Assembly: GCA_963513935.1 (NCBI GenBank)
Contig: OY740769.1
Coordinates: forward strand, 32,825,120-32,889,119
DNA from: Aphrophora alni
Taxonomy: Eukaryota; Arthropoda; Insecta; Hemiptera; Aphrophoridae
Length of the DNA: 64,000 nucleotides
Reading direction: 5' to 3'
Notes under the pieces: model-generated
Seen by the model: the letters and a program-made list of their open reading frames with translations, nothing else
Databases searched by the model: none
Told to the model about the DNA's origin: nothing
Made by a program: the position numbers and the translations under genes
Shown here: positions 12,666 to 27,213 of the stretch, piece after piece
Layout: each line of letters begins with the position of its first letter
How positions within the stretch are numbered: position 1 is the first letter of the stretch

Positions 12666-13789
12666 GTTTATTTTATGTTAATTTATTCCTTTTTTATGAG
12701 CCTATGACGACTATGAGATTTTTTGCTTTAAACAAATTATGATTTTGTTTTTTTATTTAGGGTCAGTAACCGTCTTATTTTCATTACAAGAAGTACCAGA
12801 GAAAATTATCCCATACAAGGGTATCAATAAGGAGGTTCCATTTTAGATTGCTGTCTACAACCAGTTCTTAAATTTAGTACTTTTCATCTCGTTTATTATT
12901 TACAACATATTTAGAACTGACTTATATACTCTGCTTTAAACCATAACATAATATAGAAACAATATAGTATATAATTGCTTGTCTGTATACTAAGCAATTA
13001 GCGAAGTTACATAAATAAGAATTAATGAGCTCGGCTTTAACACTTGTATATGTTTAATTCCTTAGCATTAGTATTCAAATGAGGTAATTAAATGCTTCTT
13101 CATTTCAATTGTTAATTATCACTTGTTAGATAATTGTAATATAGAATTTTTAGTTACTACGATTTCTCTCATGTAAAATTTGACAGACAGGACTAAAATG
13201 TCAACTGTTCCTAATCCATGGGAATAATTTGGCACTAGTTTGATCTCTGTATGAATAAATTTCGGAAACTTTTTAGAAATCACAATTTTTTATTAAAATT
13301 TTGTGATGTAGGCTTTGCAAACAAATTTGTTTACCAAAAAAGTTTGGAAAATTTCAAAATGGTGGACTATTTTTTAACTTTTAAAACTTAGTGTTTTATA
13401 AGAATAACTTGTCACCTGTATGTTGTTAAAACTCTCGTGATAAACTTATTTTGTGCACAATTGAAACTTTGTATCCAATGATGTATAAGTTGTGTTTTCA
13501 TTGATACAGATTTGTTATCCTCATGTTAACCTCAAAATTAGCTTCTTTTTGTATGGTTTAAAGGCTAAAAACCTCACAGTCATCATCACCTGAAGAAAAG
13601 TAGGTATAAAATATGGCCTTAGCACTCTAATACACTAATTGTATCAGAGTCAGAAAAAAAATATTTGAATTAATTTGTAATAATTACTATAAAGGCTGAA
13701 ATTTTATTTTAATTATGATCAAATATTTCATGTAGTCTAGGTTTAACTATTCGTTAAATGATTTAGATTAAAAAAGGGAAGGTTACATG

Positions 13790-15900
13790 GTTAGGGTAAG
13801 CCTCAGGCACAGCAACCATGGGTCTAAAGTGCAACAAAGCCTTCTAATTCTAGCCCAAGAGGTTAGCCCCCTTTACAAGTTTAGTAGTTCACTAGCTAGT
13901 TCATCCAATGAGAGTTCGTAAAGGAGTTTAGTTCATAAAGGAGCCATAGAGCTTCCCCCTGTAGACAGCCTCTGTTGACCTCAACCTCCAACTCCTCTAC
14001 CAGAATTTAGCTGCAGCTGTCCTCCTATTCAACATAACCCCACCCACTCGCACATGGTTGTGTTAACCCCGTGCTGTGATAGGGCATGAACCACCATTGA
14101 ATCATGGGTGGCATTGTTAACAGCTTCCTCAATGTTGAGAAAGACACCAAGGGCTCTGTATTAGCAAAAGTCTCTTCCAGTCTTTGTACTAGACTATGTA
14201 GGGCACTGGTATGGTACTATCCTCTGCCTGTCTGGTATGGATATTGACATACATGCAGTGGAATCATAGTCCCACGTATATGTTTCTCTGCCAGTTTCTC
14301 CAGTGCCTTCAAAAAAAATGCAGTCAAACTGATCGGTCTGTAAGCCTTGGGCTCAGCATATGAGATACGCCCTGGCTTGGAAGTAAAAAATACTTTGGCT
14401 ATCTTCCATGCTTTCTTTCAGTACATACTTGGTGGCTAGACTGACCCAGAACCTGCACAGAATGGAGGCAATGTACTCCGCTCTTTTCTGTAGTAAGGCC
14501 GGAAAAATTCCATCTAGTCCTGGTGATTTAAATAGGTTAGAAGAATTTATGTTGCACCTAATTTTGTCTATATTAAATATCTAGTTAGCATCAGTCCTCT
14601 ATAGTTGGAACCCTACAGGGAATGTCTGACCACAGAGTCAGAAAAGTGTGCTTTGAATAGAACTTCGACCGTTTATTTCCTGGTCTCTGTGTACTCCCCC
14701 CATTTGGGCTTATAAGACTCCCCAATGAGTTAAAAGGATCAGAGGCAAGAATCCTGTAAAGTCGTGGTTCTTGAGGAGTACAATCTATCTCCTCACAGAA
14801 CTTCCTCCAAGACTTGTGTCTTCCCCCTTTTAAAGCATGGTTATATTCGTTGAGTGATCGTTTGTAAGCTTCCCTCTACCATAACGTTTAGCTATAGTGA
14901 ATAGCCGTCTTACCTGTCTCCTTTGGTTGGAAAGTTAGCTTGATGTCCATTCATCCTCCTTCTAAGAGGATCATTTTCATAAATGAGGCAACCAAAGCAT
15001 CAACATACTCACCGCTAACTCTAATTCATATGAGTTACCAATCTATCTCCCAAATACATAAATGGTAATTTTGAGGCTATCCTCATTTAGTGTTCCTGGA
15101 TTTTGAAATGTATCAACTGATTTGTTATCTGCTCAGAATTTAAAGACAATGTATCTATGGTCTGACATAGATGGCTCACCACTTACACTTAAACATACCA
15201 CTTATATTATGTATACCATTGGTTCAAAGTGTAAGATCAAAAACCTCACTTCTAGCCTTAGTGACTTAGGTAGGTTTATTCCCTTAATTCAAAATGTAAA
15301 GTATAATACAATACTGTATAAGAAAGTAAAAACTCACCTCTATTGTTTTTATCACTTCTCCCCCATACCATGTTCATTGATAGGTGTATATTGTTATCTA
15401 CTCTTATCAGGAGTTAAACATCCCTATGCATGTAGTGCTCCACCACCTTTTTGAAGTTGTTGGATGGTGGATTTAAGAGGAAGTCAATATCAGCCTCCTG
15501 CTACTTTACCCCATATTTAGGTAAGTACTAACTACTGATATATCCCTGGAACATAAAGAAGATAAAACAAGTACTTCAATATTATTCCTATCAACTATGC
15601 AGATTCTGGGGTTACTAGTATTCATATCATAAACCAGCCTACCTCCACTGATGGAAAATCCTGCAATTCAGCCCTAGTAATACTCTTGTATTAGGGCTAC
15701 GTAGGCTTGGACCTACTCAAGCAGCCTCCGTAAGACAGTGATTGCCGCCTTACTATGATGAAGGTTCACTTGAGCCTCCATCCTTGGTGTCAAGACCACT
15801 GTGAAATCCGCTTTTAAAAAACCCCAGATGCATTTTGTAGCCCAGCGACTTTAGATATTCAAATTGATATGCATTTTTACTCTTCAAGACCTTTTAGTCC
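13790..15900 (-). pseudogene. decayed non-LTR retrotransposon (endonuclease and reverse transcriptase)
   Basis: Read on the minus strand through several frames. Near 15340-15380 there is an APE-type endonuclease piece (NNIHLSMNMVWGRSDKNNRG, compare the D-x-N-x-H..WG family motif). Near 14250-14390 there is the start of a reverse transcriptase (GRISYAEPKAYRPISLTAFF, then LEKLAEKHI). A finger/palm piece near 14110-14200 reads LVQRLEETF. Many stops and frameshifts break it. The order endonuclease then RT is that of Jockey/I/R1-type LINEs. It lies upstream of the first certain crb exon, in antisense. Confidence 0.75.
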
Positions 15901-16674
15901 TGCAATCCCTCTTGAACGGTTGGTCCAACTAACTCAGAATTAAAAATGTTATAAGGAGATAATGAAAATAAGCATATTGTAAACATACAATCTCCATCTA
16001 ATAATTATTAAATTTTATAGATCTATAGGAGGAGAAAAAAATGAAAACTTAAGAAAAATTGATATATTGTTTTTAGGAATTATCGTGTTTTACCATTTTA
16101 TCAACAAAGGACATAGACATATATATTATATATATATATATATATATCATATTAAATGATTTTATTAGTTTATTTTGCTTTCTCATTCTTAATAAAAAGA
16201 AAAAGAAAAATGTTTAAGAAGATAGCATTATCGACTGTATTTAAGAAGAAATCAAAAATGTAACAAGCAAAACATATTATCTGGAATAAAAAAATCTTGC
16301 AAAACTTTTGTCATTCAACCTCCATTTAATATTACTCTGAAACTATTGAACCAATTTTTGTGAATCTAAACAAATATAACACTACAGTACACAACTGAGT
16401 TTTAAAATGAAATAAATCTTTCAGCCCATTTAAAGATTCTAAATTATATTTTGCATGTAACTTTTGACCCTTAGGACTTTCAAATTTATTTTATACCAAT
16501 GGACATTCTGTTTCTAGTGATACCACTTGTTTCTATATACAACAATAAATATGGATTTTCGGCTTGTGTATTTTTTTATATACAAAAGTCGAATTTCCTA
16601 TCAGTTTTATTTGGCTAATCATTTAAAAGTATTTTAGTCTGTTATGTTTCTACTAGGATTTATATATAATTATA
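15901..16674. other. AT-rich stretch with TA microsatellite
   Basis: A (TA)n tract lies at about 16120-16147. Nothing else is recognised. Confidence 0.5.
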
Positions 16675-16815
16675 TTGAGTACAATATTCTCCATACTCTT
16701 AACTTTATCTGAATATAATCTTCTTGACACATATTTCCTATAGTACCCGAAACACATCAACTGAAGATTGTATTCAGATAAAGTTATGAGTGGCAAGAGA
16801 TTGAAAGTACTCGAT
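16675..16815. repeat. imperfect palindrome upstream of crb LamG exon
   Basis: TTAACTTTATCTGAATATAA (about 16699-16718) is answered by TTGTATTCAGATAAAGTTAT (about 16769-16788), with weaker pairing extending outward past AAGTACTC. The centre holds CCCGAAACA and CTGAAGATTG, phrases like those in Penelope-type termini. It could be a foldback element. Confidence 0.55.
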
Positions 16816-17117
16816 AAAATTAATATGAGCATTATTGCTGAGAATCATAAGTTTAATTGTATAACATACAAATGAGATGAAATAAGTTGTAAACACAATA
16901 TTAATCAGAATAATATTGTTTCTTCATAATTTAACTTTGATTCCTTGATGAGCTTCTTTTTTTGTTATATTCTTGTATTTTGATCTAAAGAAAATTAAAA
17001 TATATTAAAACAAAATTGATGAACATTTTTTCCATAATTTTGAACACAGCAAGTTCTGTATTCCGTATATTATTAAAATGCTTTAAAAGTATTTAATATG
17101 CTTCAATTCTGTTTCAG

Positions 17118-17470
17118 ATTGGTGTTTGGGCTCACTATTCTTACTCTTAAGGTTACCTGTAGTTGCAACTCAGAGAGAAGGATTCTTCAATAAAACTTCT
17201 TACATTAGACTGTTTACACCTTTATCTTTAAGTCGCCACATCGGCCTCAGCTTTCGTACTTGCGAAGGTGGCCAACTTTTTCAACAGACTAGTAATGGTA
17301 ACTCAATATCGTTAGAAGTACGACAAGAAGGCTTACAGTTTGCTGTTAGTATTCCACCTCGTCATTTTGAATCTCGAATCAGTGCCAATTTTCTCGATAA
17401 CAATTGGTACACTGTTAACATTCTTCATCGTCTTGGCAACTTGACACTCTCTGCAGCAGGTCACCAAGTG
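17118..17470 (+). CDS. crb: crb exon: leader end plus first half of N-terminal LamG
   Basis: The acceptor is ctgtttcag with a polypyrimidine tract; the donor is gtg|gtgagt. The exon enters with two bases of a codon and leaves in phase 0. It opens with a hydrophobic run ([18 protein letters not shown]), which looks like the core and cleavage region of a signal peptide. A LamG domain follows, with YIRL, the [10 protein letters not shown] strand and [16 protein letters not shown], the W-H/Y-T motif typical of LamG. An upstream exon must supply the ATG. One ORF through this exon begins at a TTG, which is not a credible start. Confidence 0.88.
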
Positions 17471-20400
17471 GTGAGTATTCTATTTTAATATTAATCTAAA
17501 TATTATGTTTGTTTTTAGTTTCTCATTCTGTTTATATTCAATATGTTTTTTTTATACATGTAAAATATAATCACCATAATTCAGTTTGGAAGCATCTTTC
17601 ATATGAAAATTTATGTTAATTTGTAAAAGGTTATTTTATTATAAATGTTACAATATAAAACAAGAGTTATTTTAATCATCTCGTTGGAGACTCCAAAAAT
17701 AGTTGGCTAAACATTTTATTAATACTGATTATTTAAATGAGGTCATTGTTACAAACACTCCTACCTTGGCTTCAATAAGTTTTTTCATTTGATATTGTTG
17801 CTGACAAGATTAATTGTAATGTCAAATGCTTCATGTATTTGTTTAATATCCTTTTATAGTTGTGATTACTCATTAGTGTAACCTTGAGCCATTGCCAACA
17901 ATATAAGTGCTGGTTAATTGTAATTTCATTATCATAGTTTATTCATACGAAATATTGCTGTCAGTGATCGAAATCGACATATTTTTACATGATCATTTTT
18001 AAAAGCCTCCATGTCCTACTTTAAATAAATCAAACTACAATTATGATTATTATACTCCATTTCAATTTTAGTGGCAGTGTATGAAAAGCATTGACTGTGT
18101 AAATAAAATGGAAGTTTCAGCCCTACTTGCCATATTAAAATAAAGTGGTTGTGTTATAGACTTAAGTTTATTTTTAAATGAAAAGCTTACTAGTTTAATT
18201 TACTTTTTTTTTCTTTTTTTTTTTTTTTTACTAAATATATTTAATTTTCCTGTTGGTGTTTTGTTTACCTATTGGATTTATTTTATGCTATGTTTTAGCA
18301 CAATGTTTGTAGCAGTATCATTACATTAAATGCATTTGTCAATCTAAATGTGAAACTGAGTATAGAGCATTGACTCATATAGGCTACAAATTTTTATTTT
18401 ATTTGGTTAAAATTTCATTTCAGCGATAATTCTCATAATTATTGCCAATGATAGTTTAACTAATTATGCCATTGGATGCATAAGTTATTGCATGATCTAT
18501 GTTTATAAATAATTATTTGTATAAAACATAGTTTTAAAGAGTGACCATTTAATGGGGTAAAGATTTTTTTTTTTTCATTTTAAAACTCATATGTCCCATT
18601 GACTAGGATAATTTATTTTGAGTTTTCTCAAATAGGGTTAGTTTCAGATAAAAATAGACCACAAATGGATAGACAGATGCAAGGGTTTTTTAATCTATAA
18701 TATTTTCAGTACAGAGGTTATGTTAATAAAGATGTGTAGAATGACATTTTGTTTTAAGGCCTGAAAGACCTAAAGAAATGCATATATATATATATATATA
18801 TATATAATTAATTTTTTAATTAAAATTGAATTTCTGAGTTGTACACGGTTTTGTTTTTTCCGACTTTAATTGCTGCCGTTTCAACCATATTCAGTGGTCT
18901 TTCTTAATGCTTTCTTGAGGAGTCTGATAGGTTCATTGCGAACACTGAAACTTGATTCATACTAATCTATTCAGTGTACAGTCCAGAAATCCAATTTAAT
19001 ATTGATAACAATCGATTATGTCTAAAGTCTGTCAATAAAAAGTTTATAACAGTTCAAAAGTTACCTTAACGATTGTTCTCCATTTACATTTTAAAATAAC
19101 ACTATTTTTTTAACATTATTTATATACAAACAAGATGAAACCATACTTCTAATTTTCTAATGTTATTTGGTATTAAATAAGCACAGATTTATACCTAATT
19201 TGATTAATATTGGACCAAAACTGACTGTTAAAGTGAAAAATCAGAACTGGTAAAAAAAAAACAAGTTTTCATTTTGAAATTGTTCAGGGTTAAATGATAT
19301 TGTTAACCCGCTCATACTACTGTACTGCTAAAACATATATTTTAGTCAAAATCTTACAAAAACGGCACCCTGTGTTAACACCCACATAGTGCAATCGGTT
19401 TAGTTTGTATAGTTAGAATAACACCAAAAACTGGTCCATCATATTATACATACCTCTGATTGTTTAACAATGTGCTTCCCTTCCATGGCTACTTGGTAGC
19501 AAACCATTAAAATAATTAATTCTTATTTTCAGTAAAAATAACTTTTTAAATAAATATTATATTTTTAACAATTTTTTAATTAAAATTTTCTATTGATTCC
19601 CAGAATTGTTATTATTATTATTATTATTATTTGACTTTTCTTTTTTTTAACTGTAAAAATAAGAGCATTTCTAAAATTTGTAATTTTCAGCTACATAATT
19701 TAAAATTGTCATCCAACCTTCTTAGAAATGTAGAAATAAGCTAATACAAATGATTAATTCTATATCTTGTTCAAATGAGAATGGTGGTTGGAGATGGGTC
19801 TCTTACCTTCTCCTAATCCTTGTGCACATGCCACACTCACAGCAACCCAACCTCTGACAGATGTTACTCACCTACTGGACTCTTTTTCATATAAGTATGA
19901 ATTTGTTCTGTTGTAAATATTCTTGAAATTTAAAGGTGATATTGTATTTTATGTTACATTATGTTGAAAATGATTCCAAACACAGTATACCTGTGATATT
20001 ATTTTACGTACAGTACTTAATATTTATTTTTGACGTCTGAGAGCTACTTGAAACTATAGTTTGTATTTAATTCAATTATTTTGCGTGGTTAGAAATATGA
20101 TACTTCATCAATAAAATAATATTTAGTCTTGAAAAAAAAACGAGAAAAAATGAGAAAGGATTGTTATTAACAAATGTTAAATAACCATCCATTGCAATGC
20201 ACGTAATTGGGTATAATGTTATTTATCATGCAACACCAAGATGACAAAATTTGATGTAGAAAACTATATAATAAATTTAAACTAATGTACAAAAATTGAA
20301 TAAAGAAGGAAAATCAAAATATATACAACACAGAATTTTGGAATCATTAGAATTTTTCTAATGATAATAGGGAGGATGTTTGTTGACATTATGATAGTTA

Positions 20401-23400
20401 ATAACCAAGTTTCCCCCATTATTACATTTAAGGGTTGTAAAAGCTCCGTAATAAAACTTTTGAATAATCCGTATATTACCAGAAACTCGCATAACCCATT
20501 ATTAGTGTATAGCACCTGCTTGTGTTATTCATTTATACAAGTAAGAAACTCATTATATATTATTTGAATGGTTAGTGTTATATATGTTGTGTTTGGTATG
20601 GTTTTGATTAGAATTTAATCCAGAGACTTATTATATACTATAAATTAATTTTATTAGACAATATAAGTGGACATAACCCAATTGTTGAGAATCAGCTCTA
20701 TTTGAGGGTCATCCCTAAACCCCTTCCTTGTGTGTGTGCGTGCGCACATGTGTGTGTGTGTGTGTGTGTGTGTGGAGGAGGTGAGAAGAGAAACATCTTT
20801 AACTGCCATCCTTATTTGAACAAGATATAAGTCCTACTTTAAAAAAAGTAATTGTCAAAATCAGTTTATCCTTTTCAATTTTGGTTTATTTGTGTTTAGG
20901 TTGTTGCTAACCTAACATACAACTACGAGATATTAGCGCAACCTGACCTCTTCACAGAGAAAGCGGTACTCATGGTTGGCATTGGTTTTGTTGGATGTAT
21001 ATTAGAAGGACCAAGTATAGTTTTCAACAATTCCCAAATACAGCCGTATAATGTAGAATGGGGGCCTTGTCCACTTGCCACCAGCAGTTGTAAGTAAAAT
21101 AGGAATAAATATCTTCTTGTGTATTCTGAAACTAAGTTTAGAAATCTATTTATTTGTATTTCTGGCTTTCAACTCATTTCATACAAATCACATAGGATTT
21201 AATTTTGGCAGTTTGATCATAGCCAAGGTTTTATTCTCATGTTTTGACATCCAAAAGAAATATATAGTGATAGTTTATGGTTACATATATATTATTCCAA
21301 TGATTCACTATCACTATAATAATGATTAAATTTCTAACATGAATCTAACTGATTTGTTTGTTGAACGCTTTCTAAAGTGTTACTATGTCTTCATTGTTAA
21401 AATGTTATAATATCCACCATATCTGCAATGAGATGTATAGAGGTTACAACTTGCGCTGAATAAGATAATGCCTATAATAAATAATGAAACTTTAGTAAAA
21501 CCATTAAACCAATCAAGAAAAGTCAACCACAAGACAACTAACGGTAAATAATAAAAAATTGAATTCACAGAAAATAAATTCTTTTTTGATTAAACAAAAA
21601 CATATTTAAAGACGGATACAAAAGAGCACCTCAAAGCATATCTTAAATCTAATATATAAATAAAAATTTATCAGATCACAATATAAAAACTAAACATAGT
21701 TTCCTTAAAATAGGAATGATAATGCCCAAAATAAGAATACCTAAAATTAAAAAAAAAATAAACATCCGGGAAACTCTCCAAAATAAAAATGACAAAATGC
21801 AAGAACATATCCACAATAACTATTCACAATACTAAACACAATAACTTAAACATTATAGACTAATAAATATTCCCACTTGAAGAAATTTTTTTTAACACCA
21901 CCACAATTCCACCCTATAAGAAATATAACTGTAGTTTACACCCTTTCTACATCTTGCAGTTCAGTCTTGACAATGAAGGGACACAATCGCTTGACAGACT
22001 GAAATGGAAGAGTCTTGATAGTAATTTAATTGTTATTAAAGTGATAGTGAATTATTGTTGTGGTGGTCTTAACACATGAGAAAAAACATTATCTAAAGTC
22101 AAACTCACAAGTATGTCTTTTGTCTTTAACTCGGAGGAGAAAATGAGTTACAAATCAGAAATAGAAAATGGTGACCTTCAGTAGCGAATTATTTCCTACT
22201 TGCAAAGAGTATCAGTTGGTGGCAGTCAGATTGTGAGTGAGAGAGTGAGAGAGAAATCAGATTTCATCTTGAACAGTGACATTCTATCAAGTTTGACGAT
22301 CCCCTAAGCATCACACAAAGCAGTGATAAAACTATTTCAGAGATGGCGGCTTGTTGGCAGAGATCATCAAGAAGCTGAAATGACATGATCAACCAAATGC
22401 AGACCTTGAACATGCAAGAGCGTTTTGTCAACATCTGATAATTGAAGAAGCTGTGGGTGTTAACACTGGTTCAGTAAATTCCATTTTAGGAAGAACTTAG
22501 CCTTAAGGAGAGTAACCACAAAATTTTTGCCGTAACTGCTAATGCTGGAGCAGAAGCAACTCCATCTGGAAGTCTTGAAAGACATGCTGGACTCTGTAAA
22601 TGGTGTGCCCAACTACCTGAAAACTGCGATCACTTGTAATGACTCTTGAGTTTACAGATACAACCCAAAAACCAAACCCCAGTTGCCGCAAAGGAGGCAT
22701 TGAATATCCCCAAGACCAAATAAAAATACGACACCAAACTGATTTTGACTAGTGAAGAAATGAATCATAAATATGCACCATAAGACCAGAACATCTTACT
22801 AAAGAAAAGTACCATCTGTTGCTTAAGTGACGACTTTTGAAGCAAATGACCAGACCTGTATGCGCCAGAAACTTGGCAGCTATATCATGACAATGTACCA
22901 TCTCATTTTCCCACAAGTGATGTAGAGTTTCATGACCAAAACACAACACTCCTCTATTATGGCAGGCTTCCTACTCTCCTAACATGGCTCCTTGTGATGT
23001 TTTGGTGTTCTTATAGCTGAACATACCATTAAAAAGGACCCGATTTTATGAAAAACGAAATCTAATGAACCCTACATTCCATTACAAACTAACTGCCAGT
23101 AATTGATGCTCTCTGCGTGTGGGAAAAAATTCATGTATATGCATGAAGTACTCTCTATCACCCCATCTGAAGTCTAAAGTCTACCTCCCTGAGCTTTATT
23201 TGTTTCTGCAGGATAAATTCAGATCAGGCACTTTTTTAACAATCTTGTATTTCTACAATTTTAATATACTATCATTGAAGCTTCATTTATAGAATTTTTT
23301 GTATTTTTAATTGTTTCTTATAAAACATAACAATATAACAATAGCCCACCATTTAATAACCACAATTGCTTTTTTTGCATTTTCTTAACATTCCACCCTT

Positions 23401-26400
23401 TTTGCTCTCTTCTCTTTGCAATTGTATTTCGTTTTAATGGTGGATGTATATTATTTAAACCACATATCACTTGCTGTCAGCTATTTTTATTTTATACATA
23501 TATAAAATAATTTATATGTATTTCTTAATCAATTTTTTATTAGTTTATGTATTATCCCTGTAGTCTTGTTCATTGTTTAAATAATTTGTTTTTTTCTGTA
23601 TGTTTTTATTTATTTATTTTAAAATTGCACATTTATAAAGCCTTTAAATTAATAATCATTTAAGTTGCCTTATGATTCATGTAATGAACACATTTTCTGT
23701 ATTATGTTATAAATCCAAAATTTCAATTATAATTAGTATATACATATTACAAAATAAATTTTTGTTACTATTTTAGTATTTTATATTACATTGTATAATT
23801 AGATTATATTTCTTTTTTTAAAAGTTATATATATATCCAATGAATTGTTTATGCCTAACCCTTTTGCTTAGTTTAATTAAATAAAGTAATGTTTGTTTTT
23901 CAAAATAGTATCTTTATTTTTTAATTATAATTTTATCATATTTTTCCTTTATACAGTTCTTAAACATTTCAAATGTAATGGCTTTATTATTATTATTATT
24001 TTGTTAGAAATTTATTCTCAAAGCACTTAAATGGGTAATATTGCACTTAAATTCATTTAAAACTAATTGCTTAGACTTACAATTCTTGTCTTCTATATTT
24101 TATCAAATCAAATAAAAGTACAAAATCATACCTATATAGTTTTAAAATCTCTTATATTTACAATTATTAATACACATTTTTTCCTAATAATTATAATAAT
24201 ATCGTAAAACTTTTATCTGCTTTTGTAAAGTCTTGTATTTTTGTTTACTTTCTCACTCTAATTAAGGAAAATTTATAGGGAGAAAATCGGTGTCGAAATT
24301 CTCATGAATATCCATTTTGTATCCTTAGTTCAAAAATATATTTCTTTTAAAACAAAATGTCTGTCTGTTTATCCGTCAGCAGTGTTTTATTTAATCCTCT
24401 GAAATTGATGATATTCTTCACAATGTTTATCAATTGTTTGTAGTGTCACAAAAAAAACAAACTTATCGATCACCATCTACACAAAACTGGTGGTTTGGTA
24501 ATTGTTGGTAAAAAACTTCTTGTTTTTCTTTGTTGTTAAAAAGGTGATAATCCTCTCGGTCATGATTGTCTTATAAATTAAAAAAAGAAAGAAAAGGACT
24601 TAAATTAAACATCTCTAGTCCACGTATTCACATCAGGATCAGGATTGGAAAGAACAAGAGTTTATTAAAAGAGATCTAATAGGAAAGATGAAAGAGAGGG
24701 ATCTAATCTAAGACTATATAAGGAGTGTCTCAAGATTGCTACTCTCAACTCACTATAGTGAGCTCCTGAGGGATTGGTCTCTAGTTCTAGTATAAAAAGA
24801 TCTAATTTATCAAAATTAGATAAATTGTTAGATCTTTTTTTATTTTTTTAATACTGACCGAACAGTTTGACAAATTTCAAGTAAAACGAAATTTACAGTT
24901 AGTACTAGATATGATGAGTTTTCAACATGTGCAAAATAACTAAAAACTTTATTTAACAATCAACTATCATGAGGTTCATTAGGGACGTGTTGCTGATATG
25001 AGCTAAACAAGTGGAAGTTCTATTTAGGACATCATAACCATTCAGCTTTAATGTTGTATTTAAATATGAACAGCTGTGAGGCCCACAAGGGCCATGTTGT
25101 CATCGCACGAATCGCGAGTGTTTATTCTATTTACGAACACAGCATTTTTACTCATCCAAATATGAAAGTATCTGCAAATTTGTTTGTGTTTCTGTTCATA
25201 TGTACGAGTGAGAAAGTTTGTACACCATTTATTTTGAGAAAGTTAAAATTTTCAAATTGCCATATCTTTTTGCTTTTATAATCATAAAAGACGTAACTTG
25301 TGTTAACGTTGTTTTGTCCTGTCTGTGTTTTGTAATTGCAACTTAAGGTTACACATTGTACTTGCAAGTAGTTGTAGATGTATTGTAGAGGGGTAGAGAA
25401 TGTTGCACCTTGATGTGCAGGTAGCAAAGTGGACCACTGTTCGCACGAACCCTGCATGATGCATGGTAACTGTGTCTCTCGTCCTGACAAATATGTCTGC
25501 CATTGTGCTGCTCGCTACACAGGCAACAACTGTGAGATTGATAACGGTGAGATATCAAACAACATATTTACCTTTTGCATCTCTACTTCTCTTCTTTGTT
25601 ACTAACTCGCTGAAGATGGTTTTGTTTCAATGGTGTACTCTTCATCGACTATTGGGAATAGTTTCTCTTCAGTAATATTTTCAATTTACTTGTTATTTAG
25701 TGCTATTATTAATTTGTTTCGAGGTACTTAACTAACAGTATTAATTAAGTGTTTGTGAAGGGTATTTTAAGTTGAAATCTGTAAGTTAAGTAAGATTATG
25801 TTTCTGAGTTGTTGTGCATGGTTACTTATTTGTAGTTATTTTTATTGTAACTTTTCTTCTACATGGTTGTAAACAGATTTTGTTGTGTTCTTTGCATTTC
25901 CCTTAGTTGTGTGTTACAGCTCTGATGAAGGTTATTCAATTCTTATTTCTACTTTTAATGACCTATATTTAAAATTGTTGTTTGAACTTATTCAAAAACT
26001 GTTTCCATGTCCTGTTTTAACAATATCTTATTTATAAAATGTTTCATAAATTTATTTAAGATAATAATAATAGTAGTTTATGTAGAAAAAAGTTAAAAGC
26101 TTTGGAAGCCATACAAGTAAAAATCCTGCAACCAGATTTCAGGGTACAACATTACCCCTTCTTCAACAATCTGTATCCTAAAGAGATTGCTATTCTAAGG
26201 CTTTTGTTCCTGAATGAGTTACTGAGAGTTGTTGGGGAGGTGGGAGAGACATCTTATTGTAATTATCTACTGTTTGTATAGGGGACTCTGATGAAAAGAT
26301 TTTTAGATTTACCAAGGTCCAAAATTCAATACTCGATGTAAATGAATAAAGGATATCAGGTGAAATGATCCTGTCTGTTCGTCATTTATCAGCAGATAAA

Positions 26401-27172
26401 ATTAAATCAATAGAATTCCGCATCATTATAACGTTTGATAATGGTCCACTCTCATTAATCAAGAAGGACTTATGGCGAGTAATAGGTCTGTGAAATGAAC
26501 ACTGCTGTTTCAAAGATTCCCATGGGTTTCGTAAGTTAGGTGGATCTGGGAAGAATTCTAGACAGGTTACATATATTTAATTTAATTGAAAGAATTTGAA
26601 CTCATGGCTCCTGTACTTCAACCAAGGGTTATTGTACGCTCTAGTAGAATTAGCTAGACAGGCCAGTCTTTGTGGCTTCAACAAGACTCAACAGTTTTTG
26701 TCCAATACTAGGATCAGGATCCTCTCCTGGTTGAGATGCTTAAAAGAGAACTTTTCTCTTAGTCTCCAGTTTCTCACAATGCATAAGAATGTGACTGGCA
26801 GTTGTCTCATCAGACTGTTTGTATTCCCTACATAAGGCGATTTCCTCAATTATGGTTTCTGTAATGGCCGGGTCCAATAGTAAGCACAGTTACTTTCTTA
26901 AGACATCCTCGACTCAAACGTGCCACTTTCCTGCCAGTGAGTGAAGCACTTGAGACTCTCGAAATATTATGGTTAATGTTTGTCCAGAGTAGTTCTGTCA
27001 CCAACAACAGTGTTCCTCTCTGTACCATTTTGTAATTACACTATAGGCGAATAATTACACTACATTATATATGCTGTCACCGGCAGTTCTGGTCTTATGA
27101 AAGATAATATGGATGTATCCCTTCTTACCAGCTTGTCTCCATGGTCATTGTGCTTGACACCTGTGTCTTGGC

Positions 27173-27213
<41 letters not shown>

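Noticed and set aside
20728..20774. TG/CG alternating tract as a regulatory Z-DNA element of crb
   Set aside because: It is close to an exon, but simple repeats are common here and nothing shows function.
25152..25558. Three overlapping minus-strand frames over EGF1
   Set aside because: Antisense shadows of a coding exon with correct splice sites on the plus strand.
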